DNA of 64,000 bases, from contig VZTJ01005670.1 in NCBI GenBank assembly GCA_013397795.1, forward strand, positions 1,122,229-1,186,228, written 5' to 3'. This document shows positions 12,801-24,900 of the stretch, one piece after another. Made by a program: the position numbers and the translations under genes. Positions within the stretch are counted from its first letter, which is position 1, and each line of letters opens with the position of its first letter. The notes beneath the pieces were generated by a model. That model was not told the origin of the DNA. It did not search any database and saw nothing but the letters and a program-made list of their open reading frames with translations. This DNA is from Orthonyx spaldingii. Taxonomy: Eukaryota > Chordata > Aves > Passeriformes > Orthonychidae.

Positions 12801-15800
12801 CTTGATGCTCTGAAAGACATTATATTAAACATCACACATGCCCTCCCCTCTTCTGAGTTTGGACATTTTGAAGGACAGATTTCAGGACCTGAGAGGATGG
12901 GAACTCACTGTATTATGCTCCAAAAAGGCATGTACAGAGAGAAAAAGATGTGAACCTGGAGGTTTCTCTTATAAAGTAGAGCTTAAAAAGAGCAGTGAAC
13001 AATAGACAAGTAATTTCAGAAAGGGCAAAACTGGATTAAGCAGAACCTGGGGTTTGTTAAGAGAGGAAAGCTGGGCAATGGACATGGTCTGCTGATAAAA
13101 GAGAAAGTACAAAGGATCTCTGAAAGCAAATGAAAGCAAATATTTTAACAGAATTAATATTTTTCAGAATTATTCACAAACACATGAAAAGGATTAGAAT
13201 GAAAAGTTTCTGAAATCAGAAGTTAAATGCCAAGGGGATGCATCTAGCATCCATATTGGAGTTGATGGTTCAGTGGGTGCAAGTTTCAGATTTGGCTCTT
13301 TCAAAGATGCCTGCCAGGTGTCATTTGGACCATCTACCCCCTTGGGTGCTTTGATTTCAGCAGCTTTATTTGTAGATCCAGGGCTGGGTTCTCAGGGTCT
13401 GAGAGCTGGGAGAGCATGTTTTGACATCAGCTCTGTCCCACTGGGGAATCTGCCACCAGCTTCCAGTCCTGCCCAGCATTTCACGCAGATCAGAATCAGT
13501 ATCAGCTAAAGCTGTAACTTTAAGTATTGGCCATGTGTATCCTTTTGACTTATGCAAAACCACAAACTAAAATATATGTTGTCATTTTTCATATGCTTCA
13601 CCTGATGTCTGAAATCACAAATTATATCCAAAACGAGAAACACTGTGTGCTCAACTAGTATATATCGCAACATTTAAAAAATGTATTTTTTATAGAGAGC
13701 CATAATATATTATGTTTGTATATATTCAGTGGCATGGAGCTAAGCAATATTTTTACAGGAAATATAAATGTGCTGCTCTGATTGGAGTCTGCAGTGGCCC
13801 TGCTGGAACGTTCCATAATGGGCACCCCCAGCAGGCAAAATGGGGCAGGGAATCAGCAGGAAGGTGTGCTAAATACTCATAGGAGAGCCGAGGCAGTACA
13901 ACTTATAACTGCAGATGTTAAGGCTTGTAAGTAACTTTACTTAGGGGAATAATTTCATATTAGTTCTTAAGGGTTCTTTTGTCTTTGTAATTGTATTCTC
14001 TTGTAAATAAATATGTAGGTTATCTTACCAAACAGATAACACAAAGTCTTTTACAGTAGGAAATTGAAATTTTTAAAGTCATGTCATGAAATTTTTAAAG
14101 TCATGTCATGTTGCCTGAACACTTATTTATTTCTGAGAAACTTGTCCCAACTGCCCTAAAAGTGTTGCTTACTCCATTCAAATTCTTATTTTAAAATTAT
14201 ATTTAAAATAGGGATCTGAGCTAGTTTTTCTTGGGTTTTTTGTTTGGTTGGTTTTTAATTTTGCTTTAAGGCCCTATTTTGCTCAGCCCAGCAGTCTGAG
14301 AGTTCAAAAGAGAAGCATTTTGTGACGTGAACAACCTGAAATATATTTTAAAAGAAAGCCATTAGAAATACTGGTTTCTAACACATTTCACAGTTTATTG
14401 ATGCTGAGTAGTGAAAAAAATATGGAGAAATACATCTAGAGTAATTTTGTCACTGGAGCATTATAGAAAGTGTGATTAGTCTCATAATGAATAATAAACA
14501 ATGTGCAGCTGAAACTGCAGGGGGGAAGCATGTGCATGACTGCAGTAGAGGTCTCATGGGTTAATTGTGTGTGTTAAGGTCCTCTCCCCTCCCCCAAAAT
14601 GAAGAAATGAACATCTATCAGCACAAACAATTGCTGTTCTGTTGTCTTTCATATACAGGCTGCTAAAAGAGTATGGGAAATGAATTGAGTTGTGGGTCAA
14701 AAATGACATTAGCATGGGAAGTCTATTTTCGTGCCATGGGGCTCTCTATGATAACTTGTGTGTGGATGTCTCATTGCAGCTGTGGTCTTATCATCACCAT
14801 CAATTGCATCTGCTTGCTTATTTCTGCATCCTTTTATTCACCACAGATCAAAATCAGAAGGTCCATTTCAGTTGTGTGCATGTTCTCCAGTCAATCCAAT
14901 AACTTCATCTATTTTCTCCTGCAGATAGGCTTCCTCACTCCCACATGGTACGTAGATCTCCAAAGTGCTGTGGAAATGGCTTAAGCAACCTCAGTGTATC
15001 AGATGAGAGATGCATTCACTGTGGAACAGGTAGAGAACTTTTCTTCCCTTTTAACAGTTTTGAATCATTTAGTTAATAGATGGTTAGTGGCTCATGCAGC
15101 TTTATGGCTTCTTGGCAGCTTCCTGAGCAGGTGGGAATCCTTGGATGGTCTCATTGCACTGTGGTTACATAATGTATGTGATGTCATCCTCTACCACAAT
15201 GGTTGTTAGCAGGAGTATGGAGTTAATCCTGGGGATTTCTGAAGAAGCTATTCCAGTTTTGTCCTGGTGGATACTGAAATTATTAAGGGATAAATGGAAT
15301 GAAGTCTGTGTTACTGCCATCTTTGCTCCCCCCTGTATGGTATGTTCACCATAGCTCAGTCATCTGTCTATATCTGCACCTCTCAATCCTATTGCCAATT
15401 ACTGGAACCAGCCACTCTCCATGTGTATTTTAGAAATTAGTCTCTGATTATTAAATCATGACTGCATGTTAACACACATTATTTTTATAAACCCACTGCA
15501 GACTCCCATGCATTATAAATAAATTGTATTAACTCCAGTTCATATGAAATATTTATAAATATTATGGAAAAGGCTCACTTTCTGTGCATAGTTATTAGAC
15601 ATTTTAGATTATAAAAGATTGCAAATAGTCAATTATGTAAAATTATGAGAATACAAACTTAAAACCAGGCTCATATTCCTACAATGAGAGACACAGAAAA
15701 CCAAGATTCCAACTGGGTTCAAGAAGAGTGGCATGCTTTATGTTTCTTAATTATCTTTATTTCCCAGTAGCATTGCTATTGCCAGAGCTCAATTTACTAT

Positions 15801-16544
15801 GTGCCAATGAAAGAGTAATAAGTTGCAGAGACACTCCTATATCAGATGAGAGAGTTTCACTCTCCTCTGTTGTCAGAACATAAACCCGTAGCAGTCAGAT
15901 GATTTTAGTTGTACCATGTTTGACTCAGAGTGCTTTTGTAATTTAGGGCAAAAATCAGCTGTGAAGCAAATGGTTCTTACCAAAAACCCTTCTGGAGATG
16001 GGCAATGTGGCTGCTGATGTCGCTTAATGTTAAGCAGCTAATAGGAATTACAAATCTAAATATTTTTGTAAATCTAGGTCATAACTCCTGAGTCTTTGAA
16101 AATATACCCTAGTGTGGTAATAAACCCCAAAAACCAGAGCAGGAGTACTGAGCCTGCTGGTTTGCAGTGCTGTGGTTTATAGACTAGGGAAGGACATGGC
16201 TGAGTGACAGGAAGAAAGTTTTGAAAATATTCTTGACCTTCCACTGAATCCAATGGAAATCATCTTTTCTTCTCTGGGAGAACCTGGGGAGACCAGTGAA
16301 AGATATCTCTCAAACCCTCAGCCTGGTGGTCCAAGATGGCCTTCGCAGAGCTGCCTGTTAGTTTCCCCTTCAGGGATTAGAAGCTCTTGAAATGTTTTAC
16401 CTTTTTGTTTTGGTGAGGAAGCACGTCTAAGAGGACTCTGTATGGTCTTTTACATAAATATGATAAACCTGTTTACCCAACGTCCTCTCATCCACAGCTT
16501 TCTTCTAACTAAATCTAGGTTATGTCCCTAGTTAGAAAATTAAT
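6812..16544. other. Long non-coding stretch
   Basis: Mostly AT-rich unique sequence with no recognisable exon. Small GC-richer islands occur at about 8450-8560, 9240-9370 (several CpGs), 11600-11700 and 12400-12660. None reaches CpG-island length and none encodes a familiar protein. At 11651-11677 the arms CCTGGGGG and CCCCCAGG form a short inverted repeat. A T/G-rich low-complexity tract lies at about 14226-14262. Reading frames of 60-115 codons here have no domain features. Confidence 0.55.
14065..14110. repeat. Perfect 22-bp tandem duplication
   Basis: Positions 14065-14086 are repeated exactly at 14087-14108, followed by the first two bases of a third unit. The unit begins TGAAATTTTT and ends GTCATGTCA. 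No mismatch separates the copies, so the duplication is probably recent or is an assembly or replication-slippage product. Confidence 0.9.
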
Positions 16545-16615
16545 AAATAAGTTAAATGTTTGTACAGCACCTTGAAGCTGTAAAGTGCTATCTAAATCCC
16601 AAGTACTAGCAACCC
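16545..16615 (+). repeat. Short relic resembling an ancient LINE/SINE 3' tail
   Basis: The stretch includes GTACAGCACCTTGAAGCTG followed by TAAAGTGCTATCTAAAT. This resembles the tail shared by ancient amniote LINE2/MIR-type repeats, where a 'GTAAAGCGCT...CTATATAAAT' pattern precedes the poorly conserved end. Only about 70 bases match and I cannot assign a family with certainty. Just upstream, TTCTAACTA (16503-16511) and TAGTTAGAA (16529-16537) form an inverted repeat. Confidence 0.35.
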
Positions 16616-19600
16616 TCTCAATTATGATACAGCATGTTTATACAAATATGTTTGATGTCCTCAGAACATTTGGACTAAGTGGAACATATTTCCTGTTGAG
16701 AATAGATTTTTGCTAGTTGGAAGCCATGCCTTATGAAATGCAGACTGCTGTCACAACATCCAGTTCAGGAAAATAATGACATAAAGAAACATCATTTGCT
16801 ACATTAAATCCACATTTTCTACATATTTGGAAGCAGGAGTAAAAGATTTCAAAGGATCTCTTCTTCCTTGTTTAATCACAGTCGTGTTGCTTTGCTGATT
16901 ACAGAAGCAAGTTTTATCATAGTGGCATTGCATTTGACTTTAGTTAATGGTCTATTTTCATTATGTATTTTTATGAGTTTATCATTTGGGCCTTTAAAAA
17001 TGGAAACATAATGAAAATCATAATGAAATTAGGAAACTTTTCACTAGAAGAGCAGTTTTCACCATAGCCTGCTCCTACCAGTACTATTTTTCTCATTGTA
17101 AGCAGAGGAGAGGGCTGGTTTTGGGAATATTGGGATTTGCTGTGAGGTCCAGGACTGTAGACAGGGAGAAAGCTTGCTCTGAAGTGGTTCTTCTGTCACA
17201 GTTGCAGGAGAGATGTAATGAGGTGCATGAAAAGGCTAAAAGAAAATGTAGTCAAAGTCAGTCTTCTATTTTCACTCTTAAGACAATGACTTCTCCTTCT
17301 GTATACCAGGCTATACTTTATTACCATAAGCCTTCTTTGACTCAGAATATCTTTAGCATTCTGATTCTTGAGTGTTGAAGCTGTCAGGCAGTACCTCAGC
17401 AAGCAGAATCTATTTTTTCAGGGAAGTATTTCTCATCATTACAATGCTTTTTAGCCCCAATTAAGGATAGTTTATGAATTACAATATCACTGCTAATGCC
17501 AGTAAAGAGGTCACGTTTTGCTGTGATGGAGAAGAAAAATTGTGCCTAAGGACTCCAGAGAACGCATGTACATTTTGGGTAAGGAGCTGTTAGACTTCTA
17601 ACAGCCATGTCAGAATTCATATGCTCATTGTTGAAAGCTGATAGTGGATAATTAAGCCATGCCAACAGATAGCCTCAAAGATATGCTACCAAGGATACAG
17701 CATGCTATTCATGGCATAAAAAAAGCTCGAAGGTAGAAAATTCTGAATTGCTCACCATTAGGGTGGCTCTGCTGCCACTGAAGTAAAAAACAGAAGTCCT
17801 GTCAGCCTTCACAGGAACCATGCTGCTCTACTGACACACATGTCAGATATCTTCATCATTAATTTCATGACCAAATATCTTAATTGTAAATCTGATTCAA
17901 CCTTATTCATCAGTAGTTATTAAAAATTACAGATGTGCAACTGTTCTTGCAATGACTATCAAGCCTTAAGCATTGTGTTTCTTTTTGCCAGATTAATTTG
18001 AAATAGAGAGGAAATAGAGAAAACCCCTTTCAGAATAGTGTTTTGATAAGAAATAGCTGCTTACACAGTGATTAGGAAGTCACTTACGTGACGGTAAGAG
18101 AATGATTCCCCATACTTGAGCACTAACCTGCTTGTGCATTGTTTTCCCTCCACAGCCTGGGCTCGCAGCAGCCACTGTGCCCCAGCAGTGATAAATCACA
18201 GCAGGCAGGGCTGCGAGAGGCTCTCCTGGTCCCCATCCTGTGCCCTCCTTCGTGCAAGGTCCCCGGGTGCCCCACTCCATCCTGCCTGACCTCCAGGCTG
18301 CCGGCAGTGCCCATGCTGCACAGCTGCTTTCACTGGCCAAAACCTCCCACCCTAAAACCCTCCTTCTGCAGCTTCACCATCTTTTGTCATGCTACTTTCT
18401 GAGTCCATGATTAATCCCCACCTTTCATGTCAGCTGTTGTCCTGAAATGCATTTCTGAATGGTGCTCAGGCCTGTGGGACCTTTCCACTCACAGGCTACT
18501 GGCATTTGCTCTCTGCAGTTGCTCTTCGTCAGCAAGGCTGTTAATTCTGACTTCTTTTTCTTTTTTCCTTTTAGCTCTCATCGCTGATATTTTCTATTCT
18601 GTGGAAATCAGATGAACAGTCAGAACTACAGATGGAATTAAACTGAGTAATAATCAAATTCATTATGCCAGACTTCTACCTATGTTTTCCATATCTGAAA
18701 TCTGGTAATAATTTTTCTGTGGATAATTTATCGTTGATGCAACCTTTTCTTGTTTTACCTTTTTTGCTTATTTTATCAACCGAGACCAGGCCTATAGAAT
18801 AGAGCATCCTTCACTTCCCTGCCTAACTCTGTATGGAGACCTGCTGGTTTCTCTGCCTGTGATCCCATACCTGCTGCATGGCTGGACTCGCCTAAGCTAT
18901 CTCGTGACTTTTGTGTTAAATACATGAGATGGTAGCAGAGACAAGTTGAGCTGTCTCCAGTGCATGCTTTTTGTTCCCATAACACAGTGGCCATGGGAAT
19001 GGGTTGCTCTACTTTAGCCTACTCCACGTATTCATCCCATACCTACTTAATTGCCTAAATGTCTGATTTTCTGTTGACTTTAAATCTTGTTTGGCAGATA
19101 GATTTTTTGATGTGTTGTTTGGGTGTAGAAGCTTCTCTTCTTTTCCTGTGGGTGTCTTTCAGTCTATGCAGCCCATCAGTGCAGGCTCCCTGGCCCTGTG
19201 TGACCTCAAAGGACTTGTCCATAGGAATTTCAAATCACTGTTTAAGCTGATTAGTAAAGAGAATTTACTATAGATACTAAAAGCCCAAATGCTTAAGAGA
19301 TCTTCACACTGCATAAACTATTATGCAGTATCTTCACTGTGGTTTTTTTTTTTCTAGAATAATCAACATCTTGTAATTGGGTGCTTGTCATGAGCAATTT
19401 CCAGTGTTGGTCAAATATTTTATGCTGATTCCTGAAGCTTTCTGGCTGTCATCTGGAGTAGTGACCCAATATGTATTTTTGGTATATGGTATGCAACGTT
19501 CTTCTTGAGAATGATCAGGAATCCTAATACCAGGTTGGGAGATTGCTGTATTTTGTTCTCAAGAGCCTAGTCTCTTTACCCACCAGGTTATCCAATTGGG

Positions 19601-20820
19601 CAAAGTTGCAGCTAGTATCTAAACTACCTATTTAATGATGCTGAAGTGATGGATGAGCACAGTGTGGATCTTTACCTCATTTCTTTAGTAAATACTCAGA
19701 CTTTTCCATGCTTTACTGGGCAAAATCCTAAATTCATAATTTCATAATTTACTTTAATGTAATAGTATTAATGTACATTGGATTGTGTTGTTAAAACTGA
19801 GCAGAATTTGATTTATTAAATTTTATTTAATTAAATGCAATTTCTAATTAAAAAGTAGGAGTTCCTATGATATTATTTGCATTCTTTTTAGCACACGTGC
19901 ATTTTACAGCATAGATTGAAATCATACTAATTGGCATGAGGCTTACCAGAGCAATAGCTTTAACTGAAATCTGCAGTTAATAGCAGAATAAACCCCAAGG
20001 TAAATATCAATAGGTTTATAGCTCCCCATAGCTCAACAGGGACTGCCACAGGAAAGTAGTCAATTTCTATACAAGCTTTATTTTTCAGTGCTGGTTTTCC
20101 AGCAGTTATAGCAATTTGGAACTGAAAATGAAAAAAAAAAGTGTTGCTCTCACATAAGCAAAATGTTTTCTCCAGCACTCTTGTCCCACAGCCTGACGAA
20201 GAAATGGCCAGTGAGACATGTAAGAGATCCCCAAGCTTCAGCTCTCTTGACCTGGCTGAGATGAGACTCCCTTAGCACATTTGAGTGACACTGTGCAGTG
20301 TGAGACTCTCTGCCCATCCCAGCCAATGTTTTGTGCCACAATGCAAGCTGGAATGTGGAGAAGCCAAGGAGTGCATCTCAGACTCTTCCAGAGGTGAACG
20401 CTGGCTTTCAGCTTGCCCCTTTGAGCTGTCATGTCTAATGACTCCTTAAAAGCTACTTTTGTTTGGTTCGAGTTCTAGTTCTCCAGCTTTATTCTTTAGT
20501 TACTATGAAATACTGATATATATATATAAAATATTCCCTAACAAAGTATACAAAGAGAATTTTACTTCCTGGTATGTATTAAAATGTAATCTAGATGTGA
20601 CTTCTGGATGCACATTATAATATAAATGTGCATTGAAATACATGAATGATTTAGCTGTTGAAATGTTCTTAATTAACAAGATTTATAATATTCTTTTCAC
20701 CGACCTGGGGAAGAAAAGAATGAAACATGGGCAACTGAAGTTGTCTGATTTTGACAAGAAGTATTAATTGCACTTTCTTAAACCAGAATACTTTCCAATT
20801 TCCCTCCTCACTCTGAAATT
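16616..20820. other. Non-coding stretch
   Basis: AT-rich sequence without recognisable genes. A GC-richer patch at about 18150-18370 holds frames on both strands (for example 18139-18402 + and 18080-18340 -) that overlap each other and resemble nothing known. A short alternating AT tract lies near 20516-20529. Nothing else stands out. Confidence 0.55.
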
Positions 20821-21205
20821 CAGAGTGCTGGGCTAGAAGGATCTTGAGGTTGTCCAGTCTAACCTTCTCTTTCTGTTACACTACTCAGTTTCTCCCCATT
20901 TGCTATCACGCTCAATAGGTTGCTGAATTAATTAAAAATGTTATTATTTTTTAGTTTGAATTAATCTGCTTTCAGCCATTGCTTCTTGTTATGTTTTTTT
21001 TCTGCTAGATTAAAGATCCCTTTAGTACCTGGTATTTTCTCCCCACGAGGTGCTTATCTGTTGTAATCAACTCACCACTCAATCTTCTTCTTGATAAGAT
21101 AAACAGATTGAGCTGTTCAGGTTTCTTACTGTAAGGTATTTCCTCCAGCCTAAAATAGTGTATGTGAGCCTCTTCCGAACATCAATTTTTTTTAACATCC
21201 TCTGC
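20821..21205 (-). mobile_element. Ancient, diverged CR1-type LINE fragment
   Basis: Reading left to right gives the reverse complement of a CR1 3' region. GGGCTAGAAGGATCTTGAGG and TCCAGTCTAACC come first. They are followed after a diverged stretch by TTTCTGCTAGATTAAAG, CCTGGTATTTTCTCCCC, GATAAACAGATTGAGC and CCTCCAGCC. The order matches old CR1/L3-type repeats known from many amniotes, with scattered substitutions and indels. It is much more decayed than the two plus-strand CR1 copies in this window, so it inserted earlier. No coding capacity remains. Confidence 0.7.
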
Positions 21206-23085
21206 CTTACGTGGCTTTTTATATCTAAAAGGAGCAATCTAGCACAAAAATTGCCTTCCCTCCCTCCCCCCCCAAGAAACAATCATCATACAATGACCCT
21301 ATGCAAGCCTCAAAATAACAAGAACGGGATTTCTTTTGACAGCATTCATTTATTAGGCAGCAAGGGCAGTGGAATGTTTCAGAATCTTACTGCTTCATTT
21401 TTGGGTGAACCAGGTTGTGGTAAAATCCTCTGATTCATCAGAGGGGAAGGTGAACAATGACACATGTCCCTACGAGAGGCCACCTTGCTATGTCACAGCT
21501 GCTGATGTATTTGACTTAGATGTGAAAGCTTTGTGGAGGGGATAGGAATTGTGTCCAGCACTGGGACAAAGCTAGGGATCATGCCATGGCCAGCCCTGCT
21601 ATGCCAAACCTGGGAGCATCGTACCACAGTGATTTGGGGATTTTAAACAAATCCCAGACCAAGCAGGAACAAACATATTGTGGAGGCAGAGGGCTCTGGG
21701 GAGGAAGACAAGTCAGATGAGTAGTGCTGGTACTTCTGCCTTTGGGGGTGGGAGAAAGGGAAGATTTATCCTGGCTGTGCTGGAGATGGCTGAGAGCAGA
21801 GGGAAACTTTTTCCCTGCTTGCCAAGGTCACTCAAGCCCCTTGTTTACTACTCTTCTGATACTCACTGGTATTGTTGGCAGTGATGTGGTCCAAGAACAA
21901 AATGGTATCAGCCATGGTATGTTGAAAAAAAAAAAAAAGTGATCTGCCCAAATTTGGTAATTACCTCACTTTAAAACACAGAATAAGTTGTAGGTAATTA
22001 AAAAGACAGTTTTAGGGCTAGTAGAAAAAATAGCAGAATAAAAGACATACTAATTAAGTTTCTCTCTAATCTATATACCTGGTGGAATCAAATTGCACTT
22101 TAGAAGGCAAAGTGAATTACAGGTGAGTTCCTCCTGATGCTGTCTTATAGAACGTGACCTTTCTCCTGTTTGTATCTGTAAACCTCCATGTGAGTGCAGG
22201 AAACTGCCCATAGAGATTTCACTGCATGGCTGGGTTCTAAACAACCAAAAATCCCATCACTCTTATACAGGAATGCTATATATGGTGAAACACATGGCAT
22301 TCCTGCCTTCAGCTGCTGAAGGATGGAGGAGATGAGGTCTTGGGATTTCAGTAGTTGCCTATGACTGAACAGTCATGGTTCAATAGTTTTTCCCTGCTGT
22401 TACAAAAAGCTATTTAAGAAATTGCTAATACTTCATTTAAAATCTTGATCCTTTTGATGTGATGACAGGGGGTCAGGCTTGGAGGCGGTGTCACAAACAG
22501 AAAGATATGAATGTTCAGCATATAGAAATATTCATTAATGACTCATAAGCAAGTATGCCTGGCGACTAATTGGAGATTTTTGTGCAGAAAGATTGTATTT
22601 ATGGGCTCCATAGAATCTAACTTATTTTTGTTCTGCTGCTTGTGAGGCTATCTTTTTGGCAGGAAGAACTCATTAATCAAAAATCCTTCCTTTTGTAAAT
22701 GACAGAGTATTGAGAGGGTGGGGAGAGAGGAGGGCAGGTAGAACATGCATCTGAAATGCCAGAGAGATTTTGTACTGATACAGCTCATGCCACCAAAGAG
22801 GAGAAGGGATGTCAGAAAAGAGCAAAACCTCTATGCTAATGCTCCTTATGTCAAAGCATCATTGGTGAAACCCAGCTCTACTTCTCAGTGTGAAATCTGA
22901 AGTTACACTTTTCTGATCCCTTTATATTTGTTCATTTTTTAAAACAATGCAGCTAAAATCCAGTCTGTTTACCATCAAAGTATTTGAATTAGCATTTTAC
23001 ATTCTCAGCTGATTTCTCACTGTCTAAAGATTCTTGTTGGAATAAGGGGTCATGGAAAGCTGTGGGGTTTGGGCAGGGAGCCTGA

Positions 23086-23153
23086 TCCTGTTCCTACTGG
23101 AACAGGAATCCCGGTTCCTACTGGAACAGAACCCCTGCCCATGTGCAGGGGTT
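23086..23153. repeat. Three consecutive perfect inverted repeats (hairpin cluster)
   Basis: Hairpin 1 has arms TCCTGTTCC (23086-23094) and GGAACAGGA (23099-23107) around a TACT loop. Hairpin 2 repeats the core with arms GTTCC (23114-23118) and GGAAC (23123-23127) and the same TACT loop. The 16-base unit 23090-23105 recurs exactly at 23114-23129. Hairpin 3 has arms AACCCCTGC (23130-23138) and GCAGGGGTT (23145-23153) around six bases. The first two look like a local duplication. No function can be assigned. Confidence 0.85.
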
Positions 23154-24599
23154 GCTTTCCAGCTACCAGAGGCAGGGCAGCCTGGAGAGCAGGCTGCACA
23201 GAGCAGTGGTGGAGTGCATGGGCTACCTATAAACAGAGAACAGCTCGGCATGTGCCTATCAATAGCTCCCCTCAAGCTGAGGCCAATGCTGTTTTCACAC
23301 TTTATTGTTATTAAGCAAGAATCAGGGATAATTTAAAGAGATTGAAAGGTATCTCCACCCTTTCAAAGGACTGAAATATGCATTCTCTGAAACAGTTTCC
23401 TTGGAACAGAAAACTTGGTATTTAAGCTCTTTTTGCTTATGCTATATCACAGACTAACAGATAGGGATTTCACATGTTTCTGCTGGCAGAACCACCTTTT
23501 ATCCTGTTTCAGCAAGGCCCAATTAATCTATTTTTAAGATAATAAATATGTCATTGACCCTGTCTGCTCCCATACTTTGCAAATTCATTAACACTTTTCC
23601 GTGTTGCATTATTTACTGTGCTATACAGCTATGCAAAGAGAGCTCCAGCCATTGTGCTGTAAATCACTAATACCCAGACTGAAAGCAGTTGCTGTTAATG
23701 AGATAGCTCACCTACCACTCGCATGTCAGAGATGTTAGTAAAAGCAGGATGATGTGCTCAGCTTTGGTGGAGGCTGAATTTGTATCTCTAATAAATGCAG
23801 GAAAAATGGACAGGATGCTTGGCCACACACCTGAGCAGTCTGTCTGCAATGCCAGCACTTTGCAAAGAACATTAGAGAAATTAACAGAGATGTCCTTCTG
23901 ATTAGCCGGCTTTTCCAAGTCTAGCTAGCATAAGCTCTTTACTCTTTGAAAGGAAATACTTCCAAGGAGGATAGAGAATTGTTTTTAATGGTGGTAATCT
24001 TCTAATAAATTACTTCTGACCAAGGGAAGACTTGGAGGGGCAAGGTAATCCCAGAGTAAAGTTGATTTAACTTCTCCATTATCCTCAGAAGGCTCTGGGA
24101 TTGGAGCTTTGAAGAGCTGTATGTGACATTTTTAAAAGGTTTCAGCAGAGGCTTAAACTCCTATAATGTTAAATATATTTTCTGAAGCAATGAGATTCTC
24201 ATGCCAGGGGCAAGACATGAGGAACGCTTTTGTGTGTGCACTAAAGTAGATGACATTGGCTTTTTGACAAGGTCACAAGATGCAAAAGTACTTCTGAGTA
24301 GACTCTTATTACTTTCCCAATTAATAACAGGGGAGTTCTATTTTTCTCTGGAATTAAGCAATGTGCACAAAAGGAATTTATGCTATCGGGCACGGGTGTA
24401 CATCAAAACTGTGTCTGATCCAGCCTGTGCCCGCGTGCTCCAGGTCTGGCATGGAGCACATTGGCAAGGCTCACAGTGTAGCTGGCTGCCCTCACTGGCC
24501 TGTGCGTAAAGAGGATATGACTTTGCGAGTCTTGAGAACCGGCGCCTTTTTCATTCAGGTACAAGAAGGAAACCTGAAATTGTCATTTTTTGACAGGAT

Positions 24600-24900
24600 G
24601 TACTGATTTGCATTACAAGGCTGGGAAGAAAACATGCACTTCATCTGCTTTGACAGTTGGCCTTCTGAATTACACTTATCAGCTGTATTAGCCCAGCGGC
24701 CTTTGGCAGAAGAGGAGCAGGGGTGGGTGGTGTTGTTCTTGCCGATCGGGGACGATGCATGGCTCTGGATTTCTGCATTCCCTTTGGCACTTCGGTGGCA
24801 TTTAAAAATATGACAGCTGTGAATTAGCTCAGCTATTTACAGGCTGGATTGCACATGGCTCACTGACAGGCAAGGTGCAAAAGGTTTTTTTCTTCTCTTT
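24600..24900. promoter_or_regulatory. Candidate conserved non-coding element
   Basis: A block with little simple sequence. TGACAGCTGT at 24811-24820 matches the first ten bases of the palindromic MEIS/TGIF-type dimer site TGACAGCTGTCA, and AATTAG follows directly. Both are typical of developmental enhancers. Conservation itself cannot be seen from one sequence, so the call rests on composition and motifs. Confidence 0.25.

Noticed and set aside
23086..23107. Glucocorticoid-response-element-like palindrome
   Set aside because: The half-sites TGTTCC and GGAACA are in everted order with a four-base spacer, unlike the canonical GGAACAnnnTGTTCC arrangement.
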